Of a DNA stretch of 64,000 bases, positions 32,400 to 42,019 are shown in pieces (the first letter of the stretch is position 1; every line of letters starts with the position of its first letter). The stretch is from Neobacillus mesonae (GTDB lineage: Bacteria > Bacillota > Bacilli > Paenibacillales > Paenibacillaceae). The position numbers and the translations under genes are program-made. Under the pieces are notes generated by a model. The model saw only the letters and a list, made by a program, of their open reading frames with translations, was not told the origin of the DNA and did not search any database. Where the stretch lies: the NCBI GenBank assembly GCA_023715865.1, contig JAMBOW010000002.1:496001-560000 (forward strand), written 5' to 3'.

Positions 32400-33845
32400 C
32401 TATTTTACTCTCGTTAGTCTTGCAATGTAGAAACCGTCGCTATGAAACTGGTGAGGCAGGATTTGCAGCCCCAGCCCGTCCGTTGTTACAGAGCTCCGGA
32501 GCTCTTCGTTCACTGTATCCATAATATCTGCTGAAGCAAAGTCTGGATGCTCCTGCAAAAAACGTTCAACGACGCGGCCGTTCTCAGCCTGCTCTGTAGT
32601 ACAGGTACTGTATACGAGAACACCTCCGGGCTTCAGCAGCTTGGCGACAGTGCCCAGCAGCTGATGCTGCAGGGTGCTGATGGCTTCAACATCCTCAGGA
32701 GATTTGCTCCATTTCAGATCAGGCTTTCTGCGGATTACGCCAAACCCTGAGCAGGGTGCATCCAGAAGTATACGGTCAAATGAAGCCTCCTCATAACTCA
32801 CAGCCAGATCAAGTGCATCATGGCAGACTGTCTCTATGCTGGCAAGTCCAAGCCGCTCTGCTTGAGACTGAATCAGCTGTATTTTATGCGGATGGATATC
32901 GTTCGCGATAATTTGACCGCGGTCTTCCATCTTCTCACCCATATGAGAAGTCTTGCCGCCGGGTGCTGCACAGCAATCGAGAACTTTCATTCCGGGCTTA
33001 GGATCTACTGCTCCTGCAACAAGCATCGAGCTTTCATCCTGGATGGACAACATACCTTCTTTGTACCAATTGGTAAGCGCCATATTCCCGCCGCTCGTTA
33101 CAATAATACCGTCATTGCTTATTGCAGAAGGCTCAACGATAAGCCCTGCATCTTGCATCTCCTTCATCAGCTTGTCCCTGGAAATCATCGTCGTGTTTAC
33201 TCGGACGCTGACAGGAGGCGCTTCGTTATTAGCCTTACACATTGCCTCTGCCGTCTCTTCCCCATACTGGGCTATCCACCGTTCAACGAGCCATTCCGGA
33301 TGCGAGTGCTCTAAGGAGATGCGTTTAGCAGGGGGCAGATTGCTTGGAATCTTAAGCTCGCCTTGATTTCTAAGAATATTTCGAAGCACACCGTTAACCA
33401 TTCCTGAAATCCCTTGATGGCCTTTTCGCTTAGCGATATTTACAGCCTCGCTCACCGCTGCATGATCAGGTATCCGATCCAGGTACAGGATTTGATAAAG
33501 GCTCAGCCTAAGCAGACAGCGAACCCAAGGCTGCAGTTTGGCAAGCCCTTTTGCTACGTAAGATTCCAGGAAATAGTCAAGCGTCTTTCGTCTGGCAATG
33601 GTGCCGTAAACCAGCTCCGTAGCAAGACCCGCATCCGCAGGGGAAAGGCTTGCGCTGTTCAGCACCTGATTCAGGAGCAGATTGCTATATGCTCCTTCCT
33701 GTTCAACGGCAGTCAATATTTGCAGAGCTGCTTCCCTGCTAGAAAGCTTGCGCTTTGCAGAAGCAGAAGATGATTTCGATCCTTTTCCTTTGTGACTAGG
33801 GTTCGCGGCTGCTCTGCGCAGGTTATTCTGATCGCCTGACTTCAC
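32400..33845 (-). CDS. rsmB: 16S rRNA (cytosine-C5) methyltransferase RsmB
   Basis: The 481-residue protein has a basic Ser/Lys-rich N-terminus, a NusB-like RNA-binding domain (about 30-170) and a SAM-dependent methyltransferase domain with LDCCAAPGGKTSHMGE, LLDAPCSGFGVIRR and STCTTEQAENGRVV (the two catalytic Cys). It modifies C967 of 16S rRNA. The start is GTG at 33845 and overlaps the fmt stop by GTGA. A 187-bp gap with a weak hairpin (32331-32359) separates it from rlmN. Confidence 0.96.
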   Translation of the reverse strand: MKSGDQNNLRRAAANPSHKGKGSKSSSASAKRKLSSREAALQILTAVEQEGAYSNLLLNQVLNSASLSPADAGLATELVYGTIARRKTLDYFLESYVAKGLAKLQPWVRCLLRLSLYQILYLDRIPDHAAVSEAVNIAKRKGHQGISGMVNGVLRNILRNQGELKIPSNLPPAKRISLEHSHPEWLVERWIAQYGEETAEAMCKANNEAPPVSVRVNTTMISRDKLMKEMQDAGLIVEPSAISNDGIIVTSGGNMALTNWYKEGMLSIQDESSMLVAGAVDPKPGMKVLDCCAAPGGKTSHMGEKMEDRGQIIANDIHPHKIQLIQSQAERLGLASIETVCHDALDLAVSYEEASFDRILLDAPCSGFGVIRRKPDLKWSKSPEDVEAISTLQHQLLGTVAKLLKPGGVLVYSTCTTEQAENGRVVERFLQEHPDFASADIMDTVNEELRSSVTTDGLGLQILPHQFHSDGFYIARLTRVK

Positions 33846-34801
33846 TTCAGCACCGTCCCTAATTTAAGTGATCCGCCTCGGGCAAAGTCGCCGGCAGCCA
33901 TCGCTTTTTTACCGGAAGGCTGAACCTCTGTGAGCCACAAAGAGTCGTCTCCAGTCTTCACTTCGATTCCAAGCTTCGATAGGGTCAGCACCGTTCCCGG
34001 CTCTGCATCCTTGCCCGACTTTGCCTGAATATACGCCTCTGGCAAGCTTACAGGATTTATCGCAGCCCATACCTTAAATACCTGTTCATCCCACAGGGTA
34101 AAGCCTCCAGAGTAAGGAACTAATCCGCGCACTTGGTCGTAAATTTGACGGGATGAGCGTGACCAATCGATCTTCTCATCATCACGGGACAAGTTTTTGG
34201 CATATGTTGCTTCCTCATCATTCTGAGGAGTAGCCTTCACTTTACCCTTTACTAAATTAGGCATTTCCTGCATGAGAAGGTCAGCACCTGCGACGCTGAG
34301 CTTCTCAAACATCGTGCCAGACGTATCCTCATCCTCAATAGGCACCTCGACCTTAGAGATCATGTCACCCGTATCCAGCCCTTCCGCCATATACATTAGC
34401 GTCACGCCTGTAACCTTCTCGCCGTTAATAATGGAACGCTGAATCGGAGCACCCCCGCGATACTTGGGCAGCAGTGATCCATGCACGTTGACACATCCAC
34501 TTTGAGGCATGTCCAATACCGATTTTGGTAAAATCTGTCCGAAAGCAGCCGTGATGATCAAATCCGGCTCCCATTTCGCGAGTTCTGCCACAGATTCCTC
34601 GTCACGAAGTCTGCGGGGTTGAAACACGGGAATCCCGTGTTTCAACGCTGCTTCCTTAACAGGGGGCGGAGTCAGGATTTTTTTTCGCCCTTGAGGCTTA
34701 TCCGGCTGTGTTACCACAAGGCTGATAGAATAGCCTTCAGCAAGAAGCCTTTCAAGTGAAGGGACTGCAAAGGCGGGTGTTCCCATAAAAACAATGTTCA
34801 T
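33842..34801 (-). CDS. fmt: Methionyl-tRNA formyltransferase
   Basis: The start is the ATG at 34801 behind AAGGAGG. The longer frame from 34885 runs back into def. The 319-residue enzyme begins MNIVFMGTPAFAVPSLERL and has AAFGQILPKSVLD, NVHGSLLPKYRGGAPIQRS (catalytic His and the SLLP motif) and VTLMYMAEGLDTGDM. It formylates initiator Met-tRNA with 10-formyl-THF, and the neighbour def removes the formyl group after synthesis. Confidence 0.97.
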   Translation of the reverse strand: MNIVFMGTPAFAVPSLERLLAEGYSISLVVTQPDKPQGRKKILTPPPVKEAALKHGIPVFQPRRLRDEESVAELAKWEPDLIITAAFGQILPKSVLDMPQSGCVNVHGSLLPKYRGGAPIQRSIINGEKVTGVTLMYMAEGLDTGDMISKVEVPIEDEDTSGTMFEKLSVAGADLLMQEMPNLVKGKVKATPQNDEEATYAKNLSRDDEKIDWSRSSRQIYDQVRGLVPYSGGFTLWDEQVFKVWAAINPVSLPEAYIQAKSGKDAEPGTVLTLSKLGIEVKTGDDSLWLTEVQPSGKKAMAAGDFARGGSLKLGTVLK

Positions 34802-34814
34802 TTGCAATGCCTCC

Positions 34815-35297
34815 TTATTTACTGCGGTTCGGTTCTGCTCCGATTTCATAAACTTTTTCAGCAAGATCGGTAAACAGTACCCCATTCAAATGATCAATCT
34901 CATGCTGGAAGGCTCTCGCAAATAGCCCGCTGCCTGTAACTGTGATTTCTTTTCCCTCACGGTCAAGACCTTTTACGGTTACCGTTTCAGCCCGGCGAAC
35001 ATCACCGTTATAGCCCGGAATACTCAGGCAGCCCTCAGGTCCAAACTGCTCTCCTTCAGAGCTAACAATCTCGGGATTGATCATTTTGATCAGGCCGTGT
35101 TCATCCCCTACATCAACAACGATAAGACGCTTCAGAATACCAACCTGCGGTGCAGCAAGCCCTACTCCGTCCGCATCATACATCGTATCTGCCATATCAT
35201 CGAGCAGCTTCTGTACATTGGGCGTAATTTTAGTTACTTCCTTTGCTACTTTATGCAATACTTCATCTGGTTCTTTAACAATCAATCGAATTGACAT
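34815..35297 (-). CDS. def: Peptide deformylase
   Basis: The start is the ATG at 35297 behind AGGAAGGTG. The 160-residue enzyme carries all three active-site motifs: GVGLAAPQVG, EGCLSIPG (metal Cys) and QHEIDHLNG (metal His pair and catalytic Glu). It removes the N-formyl group from nascent proteins. It lies 13 bp upstream of fmt in the same transcript. Confidence 0.97.
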   Translation of the reverse strand: MSIRLIVKEPDEVLHKVAKEVTKITPNVQKLLDDMADTMYDADGVGLAAPQVGILKRLIVVDVGDEHGLIKMINPEIVSSEGEQFGPEGCLSIPGYNGDVRRAETVTVKGLDREGKEITVTGSGLFARAFQHEIDHLNGVLFTDLAEKVYEIGAEPNRSK

Positions 35298-35384
35298 GCT
35301 AATAAACACCTTCCTATGCGCTAAGAAAATTGTAGGTTTTCTGCGAGTTTTTTTATTTATAAGTATATGGTCAAAGTGCTTGCC

Positions 35385-37928
35385 TTACATCAGCATTTGC
35401 GGATCGACATCAAGACTGATAAGCAAATCCTTGCCTTGGAAATCCTGCTCCATCTTCTGCGCCTGTGCTTTGACAAGTCCAATGGCGTCGATTTCCCCAC
35501 GCCATTTTATCATACATTGAAACCTGTATCTATTTTTAAGCCGAGGCATCGGGGAAGCTACCGGGCCGAGAACGTCAAAAGCATCTGAGCTGAACCGATC
35601 CAAACTCCCAAGAAGCCCCATCCTCTGAGCCTGTTCTTTCAGCAGCCTTGTATAATTCTCCGCTGCCCTGACGAGAACCGGAAGCTGTTCATGTGAAAAT
35701 GTAACAAGAATAAGCCGGCAATAAGGCGGATACTGCAAGGCACGCCTGTGCTTCAGCTCATCCTTAATAAAGGATAGATAATCATGACCACTCGCGTGAA
35801 TAATCGAGTAATGATCTGGTGTATAGGACTGCACAAATACCTCGCCTGGCAGCTGATGCCGTCCAGCACGGCCCGCAACTTGAGTAAGCAGCTGGAAGGT
35901 TTTCTCCGCTGCTCTAAAATCAGGCAGATTAAGTGCTGAATCAGCTGTAATCACACCTACCAGGGTGACATCAGGAAAATCAAGTCCTTTGGCTACCATC
36001 TGTGTTCCGAGCAAAATGTCTGCTTTTTTCTCCCGGAAAGCTTTTAACAGCTTCTCATGGGAGCCCTTTTCCGTTGTAGTATCCACATCCATCCGAATGA
36101 CGCGGACCCCAGGAAACAGCTTAGCCAGCTCTTCCTCAACTCTTTGTGTCCCGGTGCCAAAATATCTTATGTGCTCACTGCCGCACTCCGGACAAATCTG
36201 AGGAGCAGCCTCCGCGTAACCGCAGTAGTGACATCTCATATTATTGCTTCGCTGGTGATAAGTAAGAGATATGTCGCATTCAGGACAACTCGCTACATAC
36301 CCGCAGCTCCGGCACATGACAAAAGTGGAGTATCCCCTTCGGTTCAGCAGCAGAACGGTCTGTTCTCCCCTCTCAATACGATCAGCAATACCCTGATGCA
36401 AAGCTCGGCTGAACATAGAGCGATTGCCGTCTTTGAGTTCCTCTCTCATATCAACAACTCTTACTTCAGGAAGTTCGTTGCCAAGCGCACGATTATGCAT
36501 CTCCATTAGAATCGGAGCAAATTCGTCATTCGTATGTGTTCTGGCTGCATAATAGCTTTCCATGGACGGGGTTGCTGAACCTAATACAACCGCTGCCCCA
36601 TGCTGTTTGGCACGCTCCACTGCCACATTTCTAGCATGATATTTCGGCGTTTCCTCCTGCTTGTAGGAAGTCTCATGCTCTTCATCAATAATGATCAATC
36701 CAAGCCGCTCAAAAGGGGCAAACACGGCCGAACGTGCGCCTATCGCTACAGTAGCCTTTCCTTCCCGAATCTTCCGCCATTCATCATATCTTTCTCCCCC
36801 GGACAGCCTGCTGTGCATCACAGCCACCTGATCGCCAAAACGCCCCTTAAACCGTTCAACCATCTGCGGTGTAAGGGAGATTTCCGGAACTAGCACTATA
36901 GCCTGACGATTCTGAGAAATACATCGCTGAATGGTTTGAAGATACACTTCGGTCTTCCCGCTTCCCGTAACACCATGCAGCAAAAACACACCATGCGTCT
37001 GCTCATCCAGCTGTCTTGCAATCCGGTCGTAGATAACCTGCTGCTCCGCCGTCAGTACAAGCGGCTCCGTTGGTTTGAAATGGCGGCCGCGGTAGGGATC
37101 GCGAAACACCTCTACATCAGAAATAGATACAAGCCCCTTATCCTCAAGCCCCTTAACTGTTGCGGCGGATACCTGCATCGATGACAGGACTTCTTTAAGC
37201 GGCATTGGCAGCAGCTCTTTCACTTCGAGCAAAAAAGAAAGAACCTCCTTCTGGCGCTTCCCTTTTGCAGGAAATTCAGCCAGCGCCTGCTCCGCCTCTT
37301 CCTGGCTTACGGCAAGATCGACCGACTTAAGCATCTTTTTCTGCAGCTTGTCCTTGATCACTTGCTCCTCATGCAGAGTTCCGCTGCGGATCAGGTTCTT
37401 GATCTCTTTGGAATGTTCCGGATATCGTTGACTCAGATGATCAAGCGTGACCTGCTCCTTGCTTTGTACATAACGGACGATCTCATTTTGAATTGAACCA
37501 TGCTCTTCCGATAATGAGAACAACACATCTTTTTGAGACTCAGCATTGGTTTCATTCGAAGTGTTCTCCTGCTCTGATACCGAGATATAACGTTTCGATT
37601 TACCCTTCAGCGCTGTAGGAATCATAACCTGCAATGCCATAATAGCACTGCACGCGTATTGCTGACTCATCCATCTGCCGAGCTCAACCAGGTCAGGCGA
37701 CAGCGGGGGAACAAGATCCAGAAGCTCAGCAATCGGCTTCAGCTTAAAATTTGTGCTGGCTGCCTCTTCGAGCGCAACAACAAAGCCCTGAACTGTCCGA
37801 TGTCCGAAAGGGACACCGACGCGGCTTCCTACTTCGACCCACCCCTGAAGCGATTCGGGAATAAGATAGTCAAAAGTGCGGTCTACGTCTTTAGCCGGTA
37901 CGTCCACTATCACTTTTGCAATATTCAC
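35385..37928 (-). CDS. priA: Primosomal replication-restart helicase PriA
   Basis: The 847-residue helicase has an N-terminal DNA-binding domain (about 1-110), a winged-helix region, a DEAH-type helicase core (LLHGVTGSGKTEVYLQ, IIIDEEHETSYKQE, LGSATPSMESYY, QVAGRAGRH) and a zinc-binding module with paired Cys (CRSCGYVASCPECD, CHYCGYAEAAPQICPECG). It restarts stalled replication forks. The start overlaps the coaBC stop (ATGA). Confidence 0.97.
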   Translation of the reverse strand: MNIAKVIVDVPAKDVDRTFDYLIPESLQGWVEVGSRVGVPFGHRTVQGFVVALEEAASTNFKLKPIAELLDLVPPLSPDLVELGRWMSQQYACSAIMALQVMIPTALKGKSKRYISVSEQENTSNETNAESQKDVLFSLSEEHGSIQNEIVRYVQSKEQVTLDHLSQRYPEHSKEIKNLIRSGTLHEEQVIKDKLQKKMLKSVDLAVSQEEAEQALAEFPAKGKRQKEVLSFLLEVKELLPMPLKEVLSSMQVSAATVKGLEDKGLVSISDVEVFRDPYRGRHFKPTEPLVLTAEQQVIYDRIARQLDEQTHGVFLLHGVTGSGKTEVYLQTIQRCISQNRQAIVLVPEISLTPQMVERFKGRFGDQVAVMHSRLSGGERYDEWRKIREGKATVAIGARSAVFAPFERLGLIIIDEEHETSYKQEETPKYHARNVAVERAKQHGAAVVLGSATPSMESYYAARTHTNDEFAPILMEMHNRALGNELPEVRVVDMREELKDGNRSMFSRALHQGIADRIERGEQTVLLLNRRGYSTFVMCRSCGYVASCPECDISLTYHQRSNNMRCHYCGYAEAAPQICPECGSEHIRYFGTGTQRVEEELAKLFPGVRVIRMDVDTTTEKGSHEKLLKAFREKKADILLGTQMVAKGLDFPDVTLVGVITADSALNLPDFRAAEKTFQLLTQVAGRAGRHQLPGEVFVQSYTPDHYSIIHASGHDYLSFIKDELKHRRALQYPPYCRLILVTFSHEQLPVLVRAAENYTRLLKEQAQRMGLLGSLDRFSSDAFDVLGPVASPMPRLKNRYRFQCMIKWRGEIDAIGLVKAQAQKMEQDFQGKDLLISLDVDPQMLM

Positions 37929-39145
37929 AGCTTACTTCCCCCATCGATACGGGAGGCTGCAATCAGCAGTACTTGTCTGGCCACTTCTTCTTTTGCGGTT
38001 ACCGGCAGTTGCTTCACAAGACCCTCACGGTCAAATATATGGACAGCATTTGTATCTGTTCCAAATCCCGATCCTGCCTGAGTGACATCATTAGCAACGA
38101 TAAGATCCGCTTTTTTACGCTCAAGCTTGGATTTTGCATGCAGCTCTAGATCATTTGTCTCCGCGGCAAACCCGATTAAATACTGATGTGTCTTTACTTT
38201 GCCAAGAGACTCAAGTATATCCACAGTTTTTACAAGCTCAAGTGTCAGTGTATCGCCCTTCTTCTTCATCTTTTGCTTTGCGACTTCGGCCGGTCTGTAA
38301 TCTGCTACCGCTGCCGCTTTTACGACAATATCGCTGTGCTCCCATCGCTCAAGCACCGCTGCATACATATCGTCTGCAGATTGGACAGGCACAACCTCGA
38401 CTCCCTCTGGATATTCCACCTGCATGTTAGCAGCAACAAGTGTAACCTCTGCTCCCATTGCTTTGGCTGCATTTGCAAAAGCTACTCCCATTTTCCCCGA
38501 GGAATCGTTCGTAATGTAACGCACAGGGTCAATCCGTTCAATCGTGCCTCCTGCTGTAATTACGACTTTTTTACCGGCGAGAGCTTTGTCAAGCGTCTCC
38601 TTCTCGCTGAAGAAGCGTTCAACAACTGAGACGATCGTCTCAGGCTCTTCAAGTCTTCCTTTGCCGACATACCCGCAGGCAAGCTGTCCTGTACCCGGCT
38701 CAATAAAATGTACACCGCGCGAATATAAAGTGTTCATATTCTCCACAACGGCAGGGTGTGCATACATATGCACATTCATTGCAGGCGCAACCATAACCGG
38801 AGCTGTCGTTGCGAGCAGCGTCGTCGTCAGCATGTCGTCTGCCAGGCCATGCGCCATCTTGGCGATCACGTTCGCAGTCGCAGGCGCGATCAGAATCAAA
38901 TCTGCCGTATCCGCCAGGTGAATATGTGATACAACCGAGGCATCCCGCTCGTCAAAGGTATCTGTATATACCGGGTTCCGAGATAATGACTGAAGCGTAA
39001 GCTCTGTGATGAATTCTTTGGCAGAGGCAGTCATAATCACATGCACCTCAGCCCCCTTCTGCACCAGCTTACTCGTCAGTGCCGCTGCCTTATAAGCAGC
39101 AATGCCCCCAGAAACCCCGAGCACGATTTTTTTACCGTTCAACAT
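37925..39145 (-). CDS. coaBC: Bifunctional phosphopantothenoylcysteine decarboxylase / phosphopantothenate-cysteine ligase
   Basis: The start is the ATG at 39145 after AGGGGGAG; 29 extra codons upstream have no support. The 406-residue enzyme has the CoaC flavoprotein domain (LGVSGGIAAYKAAALTSKLV, NVHMYAHPAVVENM, GYVGKGRL) and the CoaB ligase domain (VVITAGGTIERIDPVRYITN, FAAETNDLELHAKSKLERK). It makes 4'-phosphopantetheine for CoA. A terminator lies upstream between rpoZ and this gene, so it may have its own promoter. Confidence 0.96.
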   Translation of the reverse strand: MLNGKKIVLGVSGGIAAYKAAALTSKLVQKGAEVHVIMTASAKEFITELTLQSLSRNPVYTDTFDERDASVVSHIHLADTADLILIAPATANVIAKMAHGLADDMLTTTLLATTAPVMVAPAMNVHMYAHPAVVENMNTLYSRGVHFIEPGTGQLACGYVGKGRLEEPETIVSVVERFFSEKETLDKALAGKKVVITAGGTIERIDPVRYITNDSSGKMGVAFANAAKAMGAEVTLVAANMQVEYPEGVEVVPVQSADDMYAAVLERWEHSDIVVKAAAVADYRPAEVAKQKMKKKGDTLTLELVKTVDILESLGKVKTHQYLIGFAAETNDLELHAKSKLERKKADLIVANDVTQAGSGFGTDTNAVHIFDREGLVKQLPVTAKEEVARQVLLIAASRIDGGSKL

Positions 39146-39201
39146 ATGCGCTCCCCCTGTTCTTGTTATGATATGGGACTTATACAAAATCCGCGTTTTA
39201 A

Positions 39202-39230
39202 AAGAAAAAAATAACAACCTTACGGTTGTC
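39202..39230 (-). terminator. Hairpin with T run between rpoZ and coaBC
   Basis: On the minus strand ACAACC-GTAA-GGTTGTT is followed by ATTTTTTTCTTTT, 48 bp after rpoZ. The stem is about 7 bp. It probably ends or attenuates the yicC-remA-gmk-rpoZ transcript. Confidence 0.65.
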
Positions 39231-39277
39231 ACTTTTATCAGGGCTGTACTCTATTCGTATTTCGAATGGCTGAGGTC

Positions 39278-39487
39278 TTATTCCTCTTCGTAATCTCCGC
39301 GTTCTACACGTACATAGTCGCCATAGATTTCTTCAAGTGCAATACCAACCTGTTTATGAGACTTTGGATTTCTGAGCTCAGACTTTTCACCCTCGCGAAG
39401 CAGTCTTGCACGTTTCGAAGCAGCAACGACCAGGGAATACTTGCTGTCTACCTTGTTCATCATTTCATCAATAGATGGATACAACAT
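39278..39487 (-). CDS. rpoZ: RNA polymerase omega subunit
   Basis: The 69-residue protein begins MLYPSIDEMMNKVDSKYSLV and has AASKRARLLREG and KPLTIALEEI-like VGIALEEIYGDYVRV. Omega helps beta-prime fold and assemble into RNA polymerase. It follows gmk by 10 bp in the conserved order. Confidence 0.94.
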   Translation of the reverse strand: MLYPSIDEMMNKVDSKYSLVVAASKRARLLREGEKSELRNPKSHKQVGIALEEIYGDYVRVERGDYEEE

Positions 39488-39497
39488 GAAACATACC

Positions 39498-40079
39498 TCA
39501 TTTCGATTTACTATTTATCTTACAATGTTCGGCGATGATAATCGATTCTATTCGTTTGCAGGCCAAATCAATTTCATCATTCACTACAGCATAGTCATAC
39601 TGCTGCAGAAGACTGATTTCTTGCTCGGCTACCGACATGCGATGATCGATTGTCGCTTGATTCTCTGTACCTCTACCTTGAATACGATCCTTCAGCTCAT
39701 CCAGGGAAGGAGGCAGCAGGAATACAAAAATGCCTTCCGGAAACTTTTCTTTTACTTTCAAAGCCCCTTGCACTTCAATCTCCAATATAATATCTTTTCC
39801 GGTATTGAGAGTCTCCTCTACAAAATCACGCGGTGTGCCATAGTAGTTACCCACATACTCCGCATGCTCAAGCAGCTGATCCTTCTCGATCATCTCTAAA
39901 AACTGCTCACGACTTTTGAAGAAATAGTTAATACCATTCTCCTCGCCGAGCCGAGGCTGACGGGTTGTCGCTGACACAGAATAGATAAGTTCAGGAACTC
40001 GTTTTCTGAGTGCGGTGCATACCGTTCCTTTACCTACACCGGAAGGTCCTGATAATACAATAAGTAATCCCTTAGACAT
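39498..40079 (-). CDS. gmk: Guanylate kinase
   Basis: The start is the ATG at 40079 after GGAG. The longer frame from 40136 runs into remA. The 193-residue enzyme has the P-loop [33 protein letters not shown] (GMP binding) and the lid around [13 protein letters not shown]. It converts GMP to GDP with ATP. Confidence 0.97.
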   Translation of the reverse strand: MSKGLLIVLSGPSGVGKGTVCTALRKRVPELIYSVSATTRQPRLGEENGINYFFKSREQFLEMIEKDQLLEHAEYVGNYYGTPRDFVEETLNTGKDIILEIEVQGALKVKEKFPEGIFVFLLPPSLDELKDRIQGRGTENQATIDHRMSVAEQEISLLQQYDYAVVNDEIDLACKRIESIIIAEHCKINSKSK

Positions 40080-40092
40080 ATTACACTCCATT

Positions 40093-40353
40093 TTATTCGT
40101 CGTTGTCATCATCTTTGGAAGATAGACGATGGGCAACCGTTTCCGGCTGCACTGCAGACAGTATCACATGATCGCTGTCCGTAATAATAACCGCACGTGT
40201 TCTACGTCCATATGTAGCATCGATCAACATGTGACGATCCCGTGCTTCTTGGATAATTCTCTTGATTGGGGCGGATTCAGGACTTACGATAGAAATGATG
40301 CGATTCGCCGAAACGATGTTACCGAATCCTATATTTATGAGTTTAATTGCCAT
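40093..40353 (-). CDS. remA: Extracellular matrix regulator RemA (DUF370)
   Basis: The 86-residue protein matches Rem[21 protein letters not shown], the [17 protein letters not shown] helix and [20 protein letters not shown]. RemA forms DNA-binding rings and activates matrix and osmoprotectant operons in B. subtilis. The exopolysaccharide locus at 8.7-16.9 kb could be a target, but no site was identified. Confidence 0.94.
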   Translation of the reverse strand: MAIKLINIGFGNIVSANRIISIVSPESAPIKRIIQEARDRHMLIDATYGRRTRAVIITDSDHVILSAVQPETVAHRLSSKDDDNDE

Positions 40354-40412
40354 ATTCAGGTTCGTCCCCCTATTACTCGTGTAATCTTCGCAAAAACTTG
40401 GTTGTATGTTGA

Positions 40413-41303
40413 CTACTCTAAATTTGCGGCTTGTTCCCTGATCTTCTCCAGTTCGGCCTTCATATCTACCACCAGGTTAACAAGCTCAAGGTGGTGGGCC
40501 TTCGTTCCGATCGTGTTGACTTCACGGTTCATCTCCTGGATCAGGAAGTCAAGTTTGCGGCCTATAGGTTCGCTTGTGACCAGCAAATTCCTGCACTGCT
40601 TCATATGACTAGAGAGACGAGTCAGCTCCTCATCTATGTTGGATCGGTCGGCAAAAATCGCGATTTCCATACCAAATTTATGTTCATCGAATGGTCCATC
40701 TGAAATTTCTGATAATCTCTGCCTCAGCTTGCTTCGATATTCCGTTACTACTGTAGGCGCTAATTGTACCATCTCTTCGTGTTGGGCTTGCAGAATCGAA
40801 ATTCGAGAATTCAAATCAGCGGACAAATGAGTGCCTTCGCGCGAGCGCATGTCCATCAGTTCTCGGAGCGCCTGTTCCAGCCCTTCTTGCAAAGCGCTTT
40901 CCCAGTGTTCATGCTCAAGAATAGACGGATCACTCATGTCCTCAGGACTCATGAAAACCCCGGGAAGCTGAAGCATCTCCGAAATAGTCAGGCTTCCCTT
41001 CATTCCGTAAGCAGATTCTAGTTCTTCTGCAGCCTCAAGGTATGAAGCAACCGCTTGGCTGTTAAGCTTAGAATGTCTGCCGCTGCTTTCGTCTGATTCC
41101 TTCGTAATAGACACATCAATTCTGCCGCGCCTGAGTTTGCGCTGCACCAACTTGCGAAGCCCGTCCTCAAAACGCGTCCATTCCCTTGGCATCCGAAAGA
41201 CGACTTCACAATATCTATGGTTTACGGATTTGACTTCGAATTGCACCTTATACCCGCCATAGCTGAGCAAATATTGACCGAATCCGGTCATACTGAATGA
41301 CAT
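40413..41303 (-). CDS. yicC: YicC-family endoribonuclease
   Basis: The family N-terminus SMTGFG is present as [16 protein letters not shown]. The start at the ATG at 41303 is preferred because of the GGATG-type site; ATGs at 41309 and 41318 are also possible. The roughly 296-residue protein keeps [17 protein letters not shown] and the C-terminal [21 protein letters not shown], shared by the YicC ribonucleases. It is the first gene of the conserved yicC-remA-gmk-rpoZ cluster. Confidence 0.93.
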   Translation of the reverse strand: MSFSMTGFGQYLLSYGGYKVQFEVKSVNHRYCEVVFRMPREWTRFEDGLRKLVQRKLRRGRIDVSITKESDESSGRHSKLNSQAVASYLEAAEELESAYGMKGSLTISEMLQLPGVFMSPEDMSDPSILEHEHWESALQEGLEQALRELMDMRSREGTHLSADLNSRISILQAQHEEMVQLAPTVVTEYRSKLRQRLSEISDGPFDEHKFGMEIAIFADRSNIDEELTRLSSHMKQCRNLLVTSEPIGRKLDFLIQEMNREVNTIGTKAHHLELVNLVVDMKAELEKIREQAANLE

Positions 41304-41506
41304 CGGCATCACATCCATTATACTATTGTATCGGATAATACAGGCTGAAACAAGTATGATAATCCAGCTTGTTTCGCCATTAATTCATACCATTATTGCC
41401 TAATTTAGGACTTCCTATTAGAATCTGCATACATTTTCTATCCATTTGCATTCAATGTATATCACCCTTAGAATAACCCTCGTAAACTATAACAGGAGAC
41501 ATGCCT

Positions 41507-41905
41507 ATGAAAACAGAACTAAAGCTCATTGTTCGTCCAACGGAAATCGATGTTAACGGGCACGTAAACAATGCCAAATATCTCGAATATTTGGAATGGG
41601 GCCGAGATGAGTGGTACGAAGCCGGACAATTATCCTATGACTCGCTTCTTGCACTCGGCTGCCAGACGGTTACAGTTAATATCAATATAAACTATCGCAA
41701 GGAATGCCTTCAAGGTCAGCATCTGACTGTTGTAACAGAGCCGGACAGCGCGCGTAACTCCAGCTTTATTCTGAAGCAGACCATCTTGAACGAGGCGGGG
41801 GAAACGTGTGCAGATGCCCTTATTACCAGCGTCACAATTGATGTTTCTTCACGAAAAAGCAGACCTATACCAGATCAGCTGCGCAGCCTCTTTCTACTAA
41901 ATTAA
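41507..41905 (+). CDS. Acyl-CoA thioesterase (4HBT hotdog family)
   Basis: The 132-residue hotdog protein has VRPTEIDVNGHVNNAKYLEY, with the catalytic Asp and His/Asn in the EIDVNGHVNN segment, then GRDEWYEAGQLSYDSLLALG. The family hydrolyses acyl-CoA or acyl-ACP thioesters; the chain specificity cannot be told. The start is the ATG at 41507, eight bases after AGGAG; the ATG at 41501 is too close. It is monocistronic and divergent from yicC. Confidence 0.85.
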   Translation: MKTELKLIVRPTEIDVNGHVNNAKYLEYLEWGRDEWYEAGQLSYDSLLALGCQTVTVNININYRKECLQGQHLTVVTEPDSARNSSFILKQTILNEAGETCADALITSVTIDVSSRKSRPIPDQLRSLFLLN

Positions 41906-41932
41906 TGATCCTAAAAAAAGTGAATCAGACAA

Positions 41933-41986
41933 GGAAAAGTCCGGCTCTGCGTCAATACACAAGCAGAGTCCGGACTTTTCTTTTTT
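41933..41986. terminator. Long terminator hairpin between thioesterase and yitJ
   Basis: GAAAAGTCCGGCTCTGC pairs with GCAGAGTCCGGACTTTTC (one bulged T) around a 12-nt loop, followed by a T run on the plus strand. It lies between the convergent thioesterase and yitJ genes. Confidence 0.88.
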
Positions 41987-42019
41987 ACAGCGCTTGGTAA
42001 GAAGAGATTTAAGAAACCA

